From: a virus
Reading direction: 5' to 3' (one strand)
Length of the DNA: 21,103 nt
IMG/VR virus record: IMGVR_UViG_3300030090_005454
Span: 1-21,103 of that record
The position numbers were made by a program, and so were the translations under genes. A model generated the notes under the pieces. It made no database searches. It was not told the DNA's origin and worked only from the letters and a program-made list of their open reading frames with translations. Shown here in pieces: positions 7,699 through 15,418 of this stretch (position 1 is the stretch's first letter; every line of letters starts with the position of its first letter).

Positions 7699-9822
7699 TT
7701 AGTAAGCCTTGAACCTTCTAAGAAAGACCCTATCAGAAAGATCTGATTTTTTAGGTTTAGGCTTTACCTTTTGCGCAGCAAGTAAACATAAGCCAGAGCT
7801 AATAGTTAAGTCAAACTTTGTTCTATTTGTTATTTGATATCCAATCCAATCTTCTAAAGTTCTGTTAAAATACATCTTTCCCATCTCGCCAGTGTCATAA
7901 TTAATACCAACATGATCATGTATATAAGACTCAATAGCATGAGCATGAGATTGAATAACATCTTGAGAGTTAGAAGGTATGCCTTTTGTTTTTGATTTTA
8001 TTGTAGAGGAGTTTGCTGCAAGTAAATGCCTAGGTCTATCCATTAAATATCCGTCATAACCCCTTGATTCAAAGTGTCTTGCAATACCATACTTATTGTT
8101 TTCAATTAATATAGGGTACCCATAAAATACAGCAGCCATAAGAACATCTTCATAAAAGATTTTTGCTAGAGGCGGGCGGGATGCATACTCAAGTACAAAC
8201 GTGTTTGATGGATGCTCCATATGAAACTTATTGTATAAGTGTAGCGCACCCTTAGACCCCCGTCCATCGACGGTGGCATCAAGGTCATAAGAGTCAACCC
8301 CGCCTACTCCCAGCTCTGCATTTGGCGCAATTTTTTTTCCTCTATTTAACAGCCTTTGGTTTCTTAGTTCTACTGGAGGTATCCAAGCAACTCTAAATCT
8401 ACCATTAGGATCTGGAGCAAAGACTACCTCTGTGTCTTTTTCACCACCTTTCCAGGTAAAGTTACCAACTACTACAGGGTTAGGAAATAAATCATCATTA
8501 AATTGTATTTGCTCGTATATCTTACCTATATTAAATAAACTTCCTTCTATACTATCCCTAAAAGCTTCATCAGTAGTAAACGGAAACTGTCTTACTACTT
8601 CATTTAATTCAGAAGCATCATGCTTGAGGCTGTCTCTTTCGTTCTTTAAATACTCTTTAGCCCCCATAGTAATGGACTCTCCGTCAAGTCCTTTGACTTC
8701 AGATTCTGGAGTGTCAACTACTGGCATCCCGTACTTATCAAAAAAACCCTCTAATGATTCTTGAGCTGGTATAAATAATCTATATAGCCCAGTCCTAGTC
8801 CTCCCATTCGCATTCCTCTCCGAGGGATTCGAATCCTTCCATAGATCCTTGTATTCTTTTCCACCTTTGTCCATTGGATTTACGGTGCTTCCGATTAGAG
8901 CCTTTCCTATTATTTTTCGCCCTACGATCAAACAAGTCCTCTGAATCCTCCAAGCGTCTCTTATGTCTGTTGGTTTTTCCCATTTTCCTGCTTCGTCTAA
9001 ATACAACATGTGTAGCTTCTCACCGTCGTATGCGTTGTTAGTTGTGTTCTTCCAATTAATAACTGTGTTTAGCGCTTCACCTACTTGGGATATTTTATTG
9101 TTTTTAGTGATACGCTTTGACGGCTCTCTAAAAGCTAACTCCATACGTGGATTAGTAGTACCGTCTTGTATAGGTTTAAAGAAAAATGGATAGCTTCTAA
9201 ACATGTAAACCACCTTCTTCATAAAAATATTTTCCTGAGCATCTTTACCAGTCTTCGACTGTATACCCATAAGCTTGTCTTTTACTTGCGTAGCTTCGTC
9301 AACAAGCACTGAAGAGCATATATTAGTATACCCAGAACGACGGCACTTAGTATAAAGCTGACCAATGCAACGTGGATCAGCTTCGCATGCAGCCATGTGT
9401 ATAAAGATTTCACGTTGAAAGTTAAGAAAATACGGATAGCCAACATCTAGCTTGGTCCACTGTAGCATCATGTAATGCCTCCCCGTAATATATGTAGGTG
9501 TACCGTTGTTATAAAACCAAAAACCCTCACGCCTACGTTTAAACTCTTCTTCGATATATGGACGAAACCTTTCTCTGAACTCCCTTGGCATTTCCGCCCA
9601 CTCATCCATAGAACGAATACGAGACAATTCCTTGGGCATAGGTATCCTTTGCCACACCTGCATATCGTTTGATTTTTTATATCCGACAATGTTTTTCTTT
9701 GACGGCCTTTTTGGAAGGCAAATGAGTAACCCACCGAGTTCGATAAGCTCACCTTCCGTACCGTTGGGACAAATCTTAACAGCAGGTTCTTCATATTCTT
9801 TTATGTCTAATAAATTATTCAA
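7699..9822 (-). CDS. terL: Terminase large subunit (DNA-packaging ATPase/nuclease)
   Basis: 707 residues. TerL pumps DNA into the capsid and cuts the concatemer. The ATPase half shows a Walker A-type segment KCRRSGYTN (residues 159-167), in which the usual GKT lysine is replaced by the R/S-rich form found in some terminases, and Walker B HMLYLDE (271-277). The RNase H-like nuclease half shows GGVDSYDLD (D510/D513), ILIENN (E574) and a late KFDLTIS (D672), a full acidic set. HYMMLQW before the ATPase recalls crAss-like terminases (from memory). The start must be non-ATG: the frame closes upstream at a TAA, the only usual start before residue 54 is the TTG at 9822, and this overlaps the end of the HNH gene by 8 bases. 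Translational coupling to HNH is therefore likely. Confidence 0.92.
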   Translation of the reverse strand: MNNLLDIKEYEEPAVKICPNGTEGELIELGGLLICLPKRPSKKNIVGYKKSNDMQVWQRIPMPKELSRIRSMDEWAEMPREFRERFRPYIEEEFKRRREGFWFYNNGTPTYITGRHYMMLQWTKLDVGYPYFLNFQREIFIHMAACEADPRCIGQLYTKCRRSGYTNICSSVLVDEATQVKDKLMGIQSKTGKDAQENIFMKKVVYMFRSYPFFFKPIQDGTTNPRMELAFREPSKRITKNNKISQVGEALNTVINWKNTTNNAYDGEKLHMLYLDEAGKWEKPTDIRDAWRIQRTCLIVGRKIIGKALIGSTVNPMDKGGKEYKDLWKDSNPSERNANGRTRTGLYRLFIPAQESLEGFFDKYGMPVVDTPESEVKGLDGESITMGAKEYLKNERDSLKHDASELNEVVRQFPFTTDEAFRDSIEGSLFNIGKIYEQIQFNDDLFPNPVVVGNFTWKGGEKDTEVVFAPDPNGRFRVAWIPPVELRNQRLLNRGKKIAPNAELGVGGVDSYDLDATVDGRGSKGALHLYNKFHMEHPSNTFVLEYASRPPLAKIFYEDVLMAAVFYGYPILIENNKYGIARHFESRGYDGYLMDRPRHLLAANSSTIKSKTKGIPSNSQDVIQSHAHAIESYIHDHVGINYDTGEMGKMYFNRTLEDWIGYQITNRTKFDLTISSGLCLLAAQKVKPKPKKSDLSDRVFLRRFKAY

Positions 9823-10285
9823 AGTCTTCCTCGCTAAAATTTAAAAACAATTCAAGCTGCTCTACTATAGGGACACAATCTTCTTCTATTATACTTTCAG
9901 CATATTTACCTGCACCCCACTCTCCAGATCTTCTTTCGTCGTAATGGTGTATTGAGTGGCAGTTTGCACAAATAACGTCGCATTTTTCTACCTCAGCCTT
10001 TACAGTTTTAAAAATATATCCTTTACCTATAAGTTGAGCAACACTAGATTTTTTATCATCTCTGTCTCTGTGATGTAGCTGAAGACATCTTTTATCTTTT
10101 ATTCCACACTCGCAACATCCCTTTTCTTCCTTATACTTATCTACCCACTCGTATATCTTTCTCTTTTGCTCAGCTACGTTTTTAGCCCTGCATGGTATAC
10201 AAGATTTAAAATATGTATTGTTATGAGCTCTATAGTAAAACTCAGTTAAAGGTTTTACCCTTTGACAAGTTTGACATCGTTTCAT
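9815..10285 (-). CDS. HNH endonuclease, packaging-associated
   Basis: 156 residues. The N-terminus has a CxxC pair (C4, C7) matched by C29/C32, likely a zinc ribbon. The HNH core follows: GCCECG (57-61), LQLHHRD (68-74), then CDVICANCHSIHH (102-114) with the CxxCH metal site and catalytic histidines. HNH proteins next to TerL are common in tailed phages, where they assist cutting of genome ends. Its start overlaps the preceding gene by ATGA, and its end overlaps TerL. A free-standing homing nuclease is the alternative, but the tight overlaps favour a packaging role. Confidence 0.88.
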   Translation of the reverse strand: MKRCQTCQRVKPLTEFYYRAHNNTYFKSCIPCRAKNVAEQKRKIYEWVDKYKEEKGCCECGIKDKRCLQLHHRDRDDKKSSVAQLIGKGYIFKTVKAEVEKCDVICANCHSIHHYDERRSGEWGAGKYAESIIEEDCVPIVEQLELFLNFSEEDFE

Positions 10286-10578
10286 TTTGAGAATCTTTCA
10301 GCAAAACCTCCAGTATAGTCTTTCGACCCCTCTATTTCTCCTGTTGTATTTAAGTCTTTAATCATTTGTTCAAGCCTTTGCCTTTGTATGATTAATTCTT
10401 TACAATCAGTTGCTGTTTGTTTTATAGACTGAAGTTCAGCTTTACGTGCTGACCCATTTATTTCTGGATCGACGGGTTTTTTAACCTCATCAATCATATT
10501 ATTAATTGCTACCTCCATACTTCTCATAAGTCTTTCAGCAGCATTAATAGTAGTAAATTTATTCTTCGACGACGACAT
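10282..10578 (-). CDS. Small coiled-coil protein upstream of HNH and TerL
   Basis: 98 residues, mostly helical and charged (AAERLMRSMEVAINNMIDEV, then KAELQSIKQTATDCKELIIQ and RQRLEQMIKDLN). It overlaps the GroES-like gene by 20 bases and HNH by 4 bases. Its position just before HNH-TerL would suit a small terminase subunit or packaging accessory factor, but no DNA-binding motif is evident, so this is only a guess from context. Confidence 0.65.
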   Translation of the reverse strand: MSSSKNKFTTINAAERLMRSMEVAINNMIDEVKKPVDPEINGSARKAELQSIKQTATDCKELIIQRQRLEQMIKDLNTTGEIEGSKDYTGGFAERFSK

Positions 10579-11146
10579 ATAAAAAATCTTCTGATCGAGT
10601 ACGATAATACTCTTTACCGTCTATCTTAATACGATAGTCTCTACTGTTACCTATGCCAACAACATCGCCTACCTTAACCCCTAGCTCCTCACAAGAACTG
10701 CATGCATAAGCAATCCTACCTTGTGTTGGATTTTGTTTTTTAGTTTCAACAATTTCAATAATGTCAGACTTTAACCCAAGGTTTTCTTCCACTGGCTCTA
10801 ACAAACACCACGAAGATAAAGCGTTAACCTCTCCAGTATCTTTGCATTTGTATGCAAAAGCTTGAGAGTCTATTGCATTGTCTGGGCTGTATAAAACCAT
10901 ATAACAGTCTTCCATACCTGGTAAAGGAGTACCTCCTTGTAAAACCACGTGGTGGTGAAAATACAAAGTATCTCCTTCCTTTACTGGTGTTTCGTACTTA
11001 AGAGGAAGAGCAACAACCTCACCCTCCATAACTCTATGCTCAAACTCGTTAAACTTAGTTTCTATGTAAATCTCTTCATCGCCGAGCTTTACAGTATCGT
11101 TAAACTTTTTAGGAATGTTAACGATAAATTTTCGTAATGATTTCAT
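10559..11146 (-). CDS. GroES-like co-chaperonin fold protein
   Basis: 195 residues. The C-terminal part (residues 155-195: VKVGDVVGIGNSRDYRIKID, then GKEYYRTRSEDFLYVVVEE) follows the last strands of GroES, where GDxVxFGKYxGxxVxIDGxEY is followed by an acidic EDILAV-type end. The N-terminal half (MEGEVVALP, VKEGDTLYFHHHVVLQGG) also matches a GroES beta barrel. Total length is about twice that of GroES (about 95) and longer than T4 gp31 (111), so it may contain a long insertion or a duplicated fold. Phage co-chaperonins work with host GroEL to fold the capsid protein. Placement among virion genes fits. No mobile-loop motif was pinned down, so this is a fold-level call. Confidence 0.6.
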   Translation of the reverse strand: MKSLRKFIVNIPKKFNDTVKLGDEEIYIETKFNEFEHRVMEGEVVALPLKYETPVKEGDTLYFHHHVVLQGGTPLPGMEDCYMVLYSPDNAIDSQAFAYKCKDTGEVNALSSWCLLEPVEENLGLKSDIIEIVETKKQNPTQGRIAYACSSCEELGVKVGDVVGIGNSRDYRIKIDGKEYYRTRSEDFLYVVVEE

Positions 11147-11156
11147 TATATTTTAT

Positions 11157-11411
11157 TTAATACCCTCCACCTCCGCCGCTAACTGATGGTGACGATCTAG
11201 GAAGAGGGTTTCTTTTTAATTCATTTTGTACGCTTAAGACGTAAGATCTAACTTGACTGTTAACTGGAGTCAATAAGTCATGTTGTTCAGTTTTATGAAA
11301 AGATCCTACCATAGCTCCTTGACTTACATGAATATGAAATCCCCCTATGTAGTTATCTCCATTAGGTAAAGTAAATTCACCTCCTGATGTGTATAGATCT
11401 GTCTTAGTCAT
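11157..11411 (-). CDS. Small conserved-type marine phage protein (HIH motif), unknown function
   Basis: 84 residues: MTKTDLYTSGGEFTLPNGD, then YIGGFHIHVSQGAMVGSFH, and a Gly/Ser-rich tail ending SGGGGGY. The LYTxGGEF and YxGxxHxHxxxGxMVG pattern recurs in small virion-associated proteins of marine phages, including cyanophages (from memory). The His pair could bind metal. It begins one base before the end of the preceding gene's spacer and lies in the late leftward operon. Confidence 0.65.
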   Translation of the reverse strand: MTKTDLYTSGGEFTLPNGDNYIGGFHIHVSQGAMVGSFHKTEQHDLLTPVNSQVRSYVLSVQNELKRNPLPRSSPSVSGGGGGY

Positions 11412-11648
11412 TTAAAAATTTAAGTCAAATTCAACTATGCATGGCATATCGTCGATAGCTTTCCATAGAGTTTGTGAATCATCGATGCTAATATACACAA
11501 GATATCTTTTTTTATTCCAGTGCGCAAGATGTCTTTCATCTAACATTATAGTTGATACTTTGCCGCCACCTGCTCTCATGCCCACGTAATAAGCCATTGC
11601 ATCCTTCGGGTCTTTCCCGATAATAATTTTTCTAATAAGTCCTTCCAT
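11412..11648 (-). CDS. Hypothetical protein, 78 residues
   Basis: The product (MEGLIRKIIIGKDPKDAMAY onwards) is a short alpha/beta protein without signal peptide or membrane segment. Its stop codon directly abuts the ATG of the 84-residue gene, and it starts 4 bases after the stop of the 102-residue gene. It is supported by operon packing only; no family is recognised. Confidence 0.6.
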   Translation of the reverse strand: MEGLIRKIIIGKDPKDAMAYYVGMRAGGGKVSTIMLDERHLAHWNKKRYLVYISIDDSQTLWKAIDDMPCIVEFDLNF

Positions 11649-11652
11649 TATA

Positions 11653-11961
11653 TTAATCTTCTAAGTCTATGCCCAACCCGTCTAGTAAATCATCTAGATC
11701 TGGCTCGTCATCTTCACTATATTTATTTTCATTATTGTCCCAAGTAGACCCTACAAAGGTAATAACACTTGCTAATTCATCATCAGACTCTATGTTGTAA
11801 CTATAAATAGCCTTTAGTCTAGTATTTCCCATAATATCTTCATCCATTAATCCTATTACCATAAGCTGCATAACTCTGTCCCTTACCCCATACTTCTCTA
11901 TAACTTTATCCATCTCAAAAGATAGTCTCTGTATTTCTAGTAAGAATCCTTCGTCTTCCAT
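11653..11961 (-). CDS. Acidic hypothetical protein, 102 residues
   Basis: The first gene of the long leftward packaging operon. It has a helical N-terminal half (FLLEIQRLSFEMDKVIEKYG) and a strongly acidic C-terminus (EDDEPDLDDLLDGLGIDLED), which may contact basic partners. The ATG at 11961 lies beside a divergent rightward promoter-like box for the winged-helix gene. No family is recognised. Confidence 0.6.
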   Translation of the reverse strand: MEDEGFLLEIQRLSFEMDKVIEKYGVRDRVMQLMVIGLMDEDIMGNTRLKAIYSYNIESDDELASVITFVGSTWDNNENKYSEDDEPDLDDLLDGLGIDLED

Positions 11962-11968
11962 ATCTTTG
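11961..11968 (+). promoter_or_regulatory. Possible -7 box TATCTTTG for the winged-helix gene
   Basis: TATCTTTG lies 19 bases before the ATG at 11988 and matches TAnnTTTG. It overlaps the start codon of the divergent 102-residue gene, so the two start regions share only 26 bases. The -33 region is not convincing. Confidence 0.4.
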
Positions 11969-11987
11969 ATGATATTAATTTAATATT

Positions 11988-12413
11988 ATGCCTAAGAGTA
12001 GAGTTGCTAAGAAAAAACTCTTTAGAGAAAGTTCGAAGCTTAATCAAAAATACGTAAAAAGAAACCAACTTAAGAATTTAAGAAAGGCTCTTCTTTCAAC
12101 GCAGGATAGATATGATGTGTTTCAAAAGGAGCTTATGTTTATGCTTTGGGCGTACGACCTAGAGTTCTTTACAGCTAAGCATGCATCAGAAGATTATGGT
12201 ATGAGCGAAAAGAAACTCAGAGAAAGGATAATACAGCCGCTACTTAAAGTGGGCTATCTGTACAAGCACTTTGACAGACTGACTCCATCTGACACTCTGG
12301 AAGATCACATCTTTCGCAGTGAGACGAAGTACAATTACAGGGTAAGGTATGCCCTGACTCAGCAAGCTCGGCTGCTCGTTCAGGACATGTACAGATCTTT
12401 GGGTTTTGCATAA
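11988..12413 (+). CDS. Probable winged-helix DNA-binding protein
   Basis: 141 residues, encoded against the direction of its neighbours. A very basic N-terminus (PKSRVAKKKLFRESSKLNQK) is followed by a winged-helix-like domain: LEFFTAKHASEDYGMSEKKL (HTH), IIQPLLKVGYLYKHF (recognition/turn), the wing to RVRYALTQQARLLVQDMYRS. This order (FF-x-A, S-x-x-x-L, L-x-x-x-G-Y, RY-x-L-T) recalls MarR-like proteins. Likely role: transcription control of late genes, or a DNA-binding packaging factor. It converges on the LamG gene end at 12450, with no clear terminator in the 36-base gap. Confidence 0.65.
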   Translation: MPKSRVAKKKLFRESSKLNQKYVKRNQLKNLRKALLSTQDRYDVFQKELMFMLWAYDLEFFTAKHASEDYGMSEKKLRERIIQPLLKVGYLYKHFDRLTPSDTLEDHIFRSETKYNYRVRYALTQQARLLVQDMYRSLGFA

Positions 12414-12449
12414 TTTGTAAAAATTGTTTTGTAAATGTTGGGTGCACTA

Positions 12450-13262
12450 TTAAGAAGGGGAGTCTGAATCGATTGCTAGTGTTCCGCTATTTTGTACGCC
12501 TGTTCCGTGTCTATTATTGCCACTAATATCGAGTAGCCCGTCAGAATTTGTAGCATGATCTCCTGGTGCATCTCCTAGAGGTAGGTAAAATTCAAGATTT
12601 GTTTTTAATTGAGAAACACTTAAAAGTCTTTTTCTCCCTTTATGGTTGTATATTTTTGAAATGTCTTTAACTCCGAGAGCTCTACTGTAAAACATCAAGT
12701 CTTTATAGAACCCTCCAAAACCTCCAGAGGTTGCAGCATTGCCACCAAGCGTAAAAATACCACCAATATCTATGTCGGTAGATGAGTCCATTGTTTGAGT
12801 CTCCATCGTTAAAGCCGCTCCATCTACATAGATTTTACTATCGCTAGCTGAAGACCTATCGCAAACAACAGCTATATGATGCCATGTATCTAAACTCATA
12901 CCGTGAGTATTAGATTCTAAACTAATTATTGTGGAATTTGAAATGACAACATTAAAATCTAAACAACTTCCAGTTACGCCTGATACTTCACCTACAGCAA
13001 AAGATGCAACATTACTTTTGTTTGCCGCTTGAGCAAACACTCTTGGGTTTTGTCCTGATGTTTGAAAAGCTCCTAAAGAACTAGGACGCTTATACCAAAA
13101 GCAAAAAGAAAAATCATTAGTACCTATTATATCAGCGTCGGCTATCTCTACTCTAGTTTCAACGCTAAGGGACTCAGTTAAACGTATACAGCTTTTACCT
13201 CTTGGTTTAGATCTTTTCTTAGGTGTTCTTACCCCACCTGATGATGATATTCCTCCTATCAT
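12450..13262 (-). CDS. LamG-like jelly-roll protein
   Basis: 270 residues. A basic segment (TPKKRSKPRGKS) precedes a LamG/concanavalin-like domain: FSFCFWYKRP near residue 51, TWHHIAVVCDRSS then SKIYVDGA near 125-150, and IFTLGGNAATSGGFGGFYKDLMFYSRAL near 167-195. The W-HHIA-V and IYVDG motifs are typical of the Laminin_G_3 type. A GDAPGDHATNSDGLLDISGN segment follows at the end. No signal peptide. Its ATG overlaps the stop of the putative lysin by one base (TAATG). A glycan-binding virion or fibre component is a reasonable guess. Confidence 0.7.
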   Translation of the reverse strand: MIGGISSSGGVRTPKKRSKPRGKSCIRLTESLSVETRVEIADADIIGTNDFSFCFWYKRPSSLGAFQTSGQNPRVFAQAANKSNVASFAVGEVSGVTGSCLDFNVVISNSTIISLESNTHGMSLDTWHHIAVVCDRSSASDSKIYVDGAALTMETQTMDSSTDIDIGGIFTLGGNAATSGGFGGFYKDLMFYSRALGVKDISKIYNHKGRKRLLSVSQLKTNLEFYLPLGDAPGDHATNSDGLLDISGNNRHGTGVQNSGTLAIDSDSPS

Positions 13263-13783
13263 TACGCTTCTCCGTTAAAAAATTCTGTTATGTCTGCTGG
13301 CTGTAATATAAGACTTTCTGCAAAGTCTCTATATACAATAGTAACTTCTTCTCCCTCTTCTAATGCTTTGGCTATGTCTGGGTATACTCTCATATAAGCT
13401 GCAGTGCTCTTCCCTATAAAACCGTTCTTTTTGATGCTGTTGTTTTCTTGCGTATCGCCCAGTAGCAAGCATCCCGCAGTGTCCTCATCAGTATTACCAC
13501 AGTGAAGAAGAATATATTCAAAGCCTGGGACATCCAAGACATGAAGCATACCTTTATGTATGTCAGCAAATCTTTTACTGTATTTGGAGTGATATCCACC
13601 CACAGTTCGAAGACCGAGCTTATACTCTCCTTCAGGTATGCAAGTTTCTCCGTATACTTTTTCCGCGCGACTTTCGTCTTCCAGCGTGTAGCATAGAAAT
13701 TTTCTTCGTTCATTCGTTATGTCAAATAGCAATCCGTTAGTAGAGTCTTTACCTTTGTTGAATCTTATTACTTCTAGTTTCAT
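13262..13783 (-). CDS. DUF5675-type protein, putative cell-wall lytic enzyme
   Basis: 173 residues. The pattern TLEDE, CIPEGEYKLGLRT, then ILLHCGNTDEDTAGCLLLG (H94, C105) matches DUF5675, a phage-associated family. Its H-x-G-N...D-T-x-G-C-L-x-x-G motif resembles the L,D-transpeptidase-type His/Cys site, which suggests action on peptidoglycan. It has no signal peptide, so if it is the endolysin a holin would be needed, and none was recognised. It precedes the LamG gene with a one-base overlap. Family call good; enzymatic role inferred. Confidence 0.75.
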   Translation of the reverse strand: MKLEVIRFNKGKDSTNGLLFDITNERRKFLCYTLEDESRAEKVYGETCIPEGEYKLGLRTVGGYHSKYSKRFADIHKGMLHVLDVPGFEYILLHCGNTDEDTAGCLLLGDTQENNSIKKNGFIGKSTAAYMRVYPDIAKALEEGEEVTIVYRDFAESLILQPADITEFFNGEA

Positions 13784-13868
13784 TTTTAATTTTATTGAGT
13801 CTAATTTTTTCTGCTTCTATAGCTGGATCTTTACGTTTTTTCTTCGGGTTAAAATATTTTTTCTTCAA
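13749..13868 (-). CDS. Possible tiny lysine-rich protein (TTG start)
   Basis: A 39-residue frame begins at TTG (13868) and runs into the start of the DUF5675 gene with a 35-base overlap. The product (KKYFNPKKKRKDPAIEAEKI) has a coding-like basic/helical character, and it sits downstream of a TATATTTG box at 13918-13925 that would otherwise leave a leader of more than 130 bases. There is no ATG in this frame, so the call is tentative. Confidence 0.25.
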   Translation of the reverse strand: MKKKYFNPKKKRKDPAIEAEKIRLNKIKNETRSNKIQQR

Positions 13869-13874
13869 TCAAAA

Positions 13875-13906
13875 TTTGTTTTTACGAAAACTTTATCGTA
13901 TACTGA
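13875..13906 (+). promoter_or_regulatory. Weak rightward promoter candidate for the secreted 99-residue gene
   Basis: TTTG at 13875-13878 is followed after 20 bases by TATACTGA at 13899-13906, a partial match to TAnnTTTG. It lies about 50 bases before the ATG at 13958. Confidence 0.25.
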
Positions 13907-13917
13907 GATCAGCAGTT

Positions 13918-13925
13918 CAAATATA
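13918..13925 (-). promoter_or_regulatory. Possible -7 box TATATTTG for the lysin/LamG operon
   Basis: Read leftward, TATATTTG matches TAnnTTTG and lies in the divergent gap upstream of the DUF5675 gene. The distance to that ATG is about 135 bases, which leaves room for the tiny frame at 13749-13868. Confidence 0.35.
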
Positions 13926-13957
13926 CAACTGATTTACTAACCTTTAATTCACATACT

Positions 13958-14257
13958 ATGAAGAATTTAATTTTAATTATCGCTATGTCGATATCCGCAA
14001 CAGCCTTTTCTCAGACTGTCTTAGTAATAAATGACCTTAAATACAATGAAGGTATAGACACAGAGTGGAGCGTATTATACATACCACACTACCCAGAAGT
14101 TGAAGGTGAGTACCTTGAAGAAGATAACCAATGGTACTTTAATGTTAGAGGAGATCACAGGGTATTTACTTTAAGAGCTAATAATCCAGGTATCTACCAA
14201 GTTAAACAAGAGCTAGACGATGTTATTATTCAAATATCATCAGTTCGTGTAGATTAA
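13958..14257 (+). CDS. Small secreted protein (moron-like unit)
   Basis: 99 residues with a clean Sec signal peptide (MKNLILIIAMSISATAFSQ, cut after about residue 19). The mature part of about 80 residues looks like an all-beta domain (TEWSVLYIPHY, QWYFNVRGDHRVFTLRANN, IIQISSVRVD). It lacks cysteines and a T9SS tail, so a periplasmic location is likely. The gene faces against both flanking leftward operons and is followed immediately by a strong terminator, the classic build of a moron, an added host-modifying gene with its own transcription. No homolog is recognised. Confidence 0.72.
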   Translation: MKNLILIIAMSISATAFSQTVLVINDLKYNEGIDTEWSVLYIPHYPEVEGEYLEEDNQWYFNVRGDHRVFTLRANNPGIYQVKQELDDVIIQISSVRVD

Positions 14258-14260
14258 AAA

Positions 14261-14288
14261 AGCCCCGAAAGGGGCTCTTTTTTTTGTG
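14261..14288. terminator. Strong intrinsic terminator, probably bidirectional
   Basis: A 6 bp GC-rich stem AGCCCC/GGGGCT closes a GAAA loop (14261-14276) and is followed by a run of T on the + strand. The A run just before it gives a T run on the - strand. It lies 4 bases after the stop of the secreted 99-residue gene and also downstream of the leftward operon ending at 14313, so it can serve both. Confidence 0.9.
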
Positions 14289-14312
14289 TAGTATTTTTAT
14301 TGTTTGCGATGT

Positions 14313-14978
14313 TTACCTGCCACGTGATTCAAAAATTTGCCCAGCGTAGTTTCTAGCCTCTTCTGCAAACTTATCTCTCATTTTCTGTATTTGCTCAGGA
14401 TCATTCCTAACTTCATCTCCAAAGCCAGCTACATAATTATCAAACTCAGACATTAGATCTCTAAAAATAGATGTATAGGTATCGCCTTGAGTTTGGCTAA
14501 CGTCTCTATCCAAAGCACGATTTCTTACAAGTCTTTCAAATTGATCATCATCGCCTGCATCAATGAACACTCTCTCATCACCCACCATAAAGAAATCTTT
14601 TTTAGGATTAACAAGATCAGGATTTTTTTCCATATAGCCTCTTCTAACTGTTTCAAAGTCTACAGGAGATTCTTCACCAAAAGCTATTGTTACTCCTTCA
14701 CCTGGTTTAGACATTAATCCTTCATCTATCATTGATCGCTCTTGTTGGCGTCTTTGTGTTTGAGTAAACTCACTGTCATCAAAAGGATTTAATATAGGAC
14801 GACCTGAAGAATCATGAGCACCTCCATGCCTATAGTGCTTACCTCCGTGCTCCATCTTCATCTTACCACCCATCATATACTTAGCAAGCATACGAGCTAA
14901 TCTTCTGTTTGACATTCTTCCGCCACCTGCGTACTTCATTCTTCCACCGTGGCCCATTTTGTTGTAAAGTGTTTTCAT
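14313..14978 (-). CDS. HGG-tag protein A, unknown, probably virion-related
   Basis: 221 residues. The first 55 residues are rich in Gly, His, Lys, Arg and Met (MKTLYNKMGHGGRMKYAGGG, later EHGGKHYRHGGAHD). This segment resembles the start of the 292-residue protein two genes upstream. The remaining 165 residues are acidic and helical (FETVRRGYMEKNPDLVN, FRDLMSEFDNYVAGFGDEVR). No known domain. The shared basic tag suggests a common targeting, packaging or processing signal. It is the last gene before the bidirectional terminator. Confidence 0.7.
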   Translation of the reverse strand: MKTLYNKMGHGGRMKYAGGGRMSNRRLARMLAKYMMGGKMKMEHGGKHYRHGGAHDSSGRPILNPFDDSEFTQTQRRQQERSMIDEGLMSKPGEGVTIAFGEESPVDFETVRRGYMEKNPDLVNPKKDFFMVGDERVFIDAGDDDQFERLVRNRALDRDVSQTQGDTYTSIFRDLMSEFDNYVAGFGDEVRNDPEQIQKMRDKFAEEARNYAGQIFESRGR

Positions 14979-14989
14979 ATTTTTTTATT

Positions 14990-15418
14990 TTATGCTGCAG
15001 CGAATATTTCTACATTACATGATGCAGTGTCTGCCTGTATTCCTATTGAGTCTATAGCGGCTAGTGAAACAGACGCTGGGCTAGTTGCATCGTTAGCATC
15101 TATCACCGAGTTATTAAGCAGGAAGCTGTCCCCTGCCTCTAGTTTAACGAAGTATTCTTCATTGTTGCCTCTCACCCTTACTGTAACAAAATTAGTACTG
15201 TCTAAATTAGTAAGTCTTAAGTAGTCTAAAGTTCCATCAGCAATCTGACCAGCAGCAACCGCACTATCAAATAAGACAACTGTTTGCTCAGCAGAGTGTA
15301 AACAAGTTACTATTCTATGATCTATTTGCGTTACTGTCTCTGTGTGTGTGTTGGTTGATCCCCTTGACGCACCATTTAAAGTAACAGCCTCTGTTATTGT
15401 AATTGTTAAGTCTGCCAT
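14990..15418 (-). CDS. Virion-type beta protein of marine phages
   Basis: 142 residues. It begins MADLTITITEAVTLNGASRG and continues STNTHTETVTQIDHRIVTC; it has a YLRLTNLDSTNFVTVRV strand pair and KLEAGDSFLLN in the middle. The MADLTxTxTExVxLNGxxRGSTN start and RxTNLDxTNxVxxxV middle recall small structural proteins of marine phages, including cyanophages (from memory), whose exact virion position is unclear. The ATG overlaps the stop of the 292-residue gene by one base. Confidence 0.68.
   Translation of the reverse strand: MADLTITITEAVTLNGASRGSTNTHTETVTQIDHRIVTCLHSAEQTVVLFDSAVAAGQIADGTLDYLRLTNLDSTNFVTVRVRGNNEEYFVKLEAGDSFLLNNSVIDANDATSPASVSLAAIDSIGIQADTASCNVEIFAAA

Noticed and set aside
8821-8837. 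GATTCGAATC as a tRNA T-arm
   Set aside because: It lies within the TerL coding sequence, with no acceptor stem or other arms around it.
12244-12447. Cys-rich 67-codon frame antisense to the winged-helix gene
   Set aside because: Fully overlaps a better supported gene and shows no zinc-binding spacing that repeats; likely chance.
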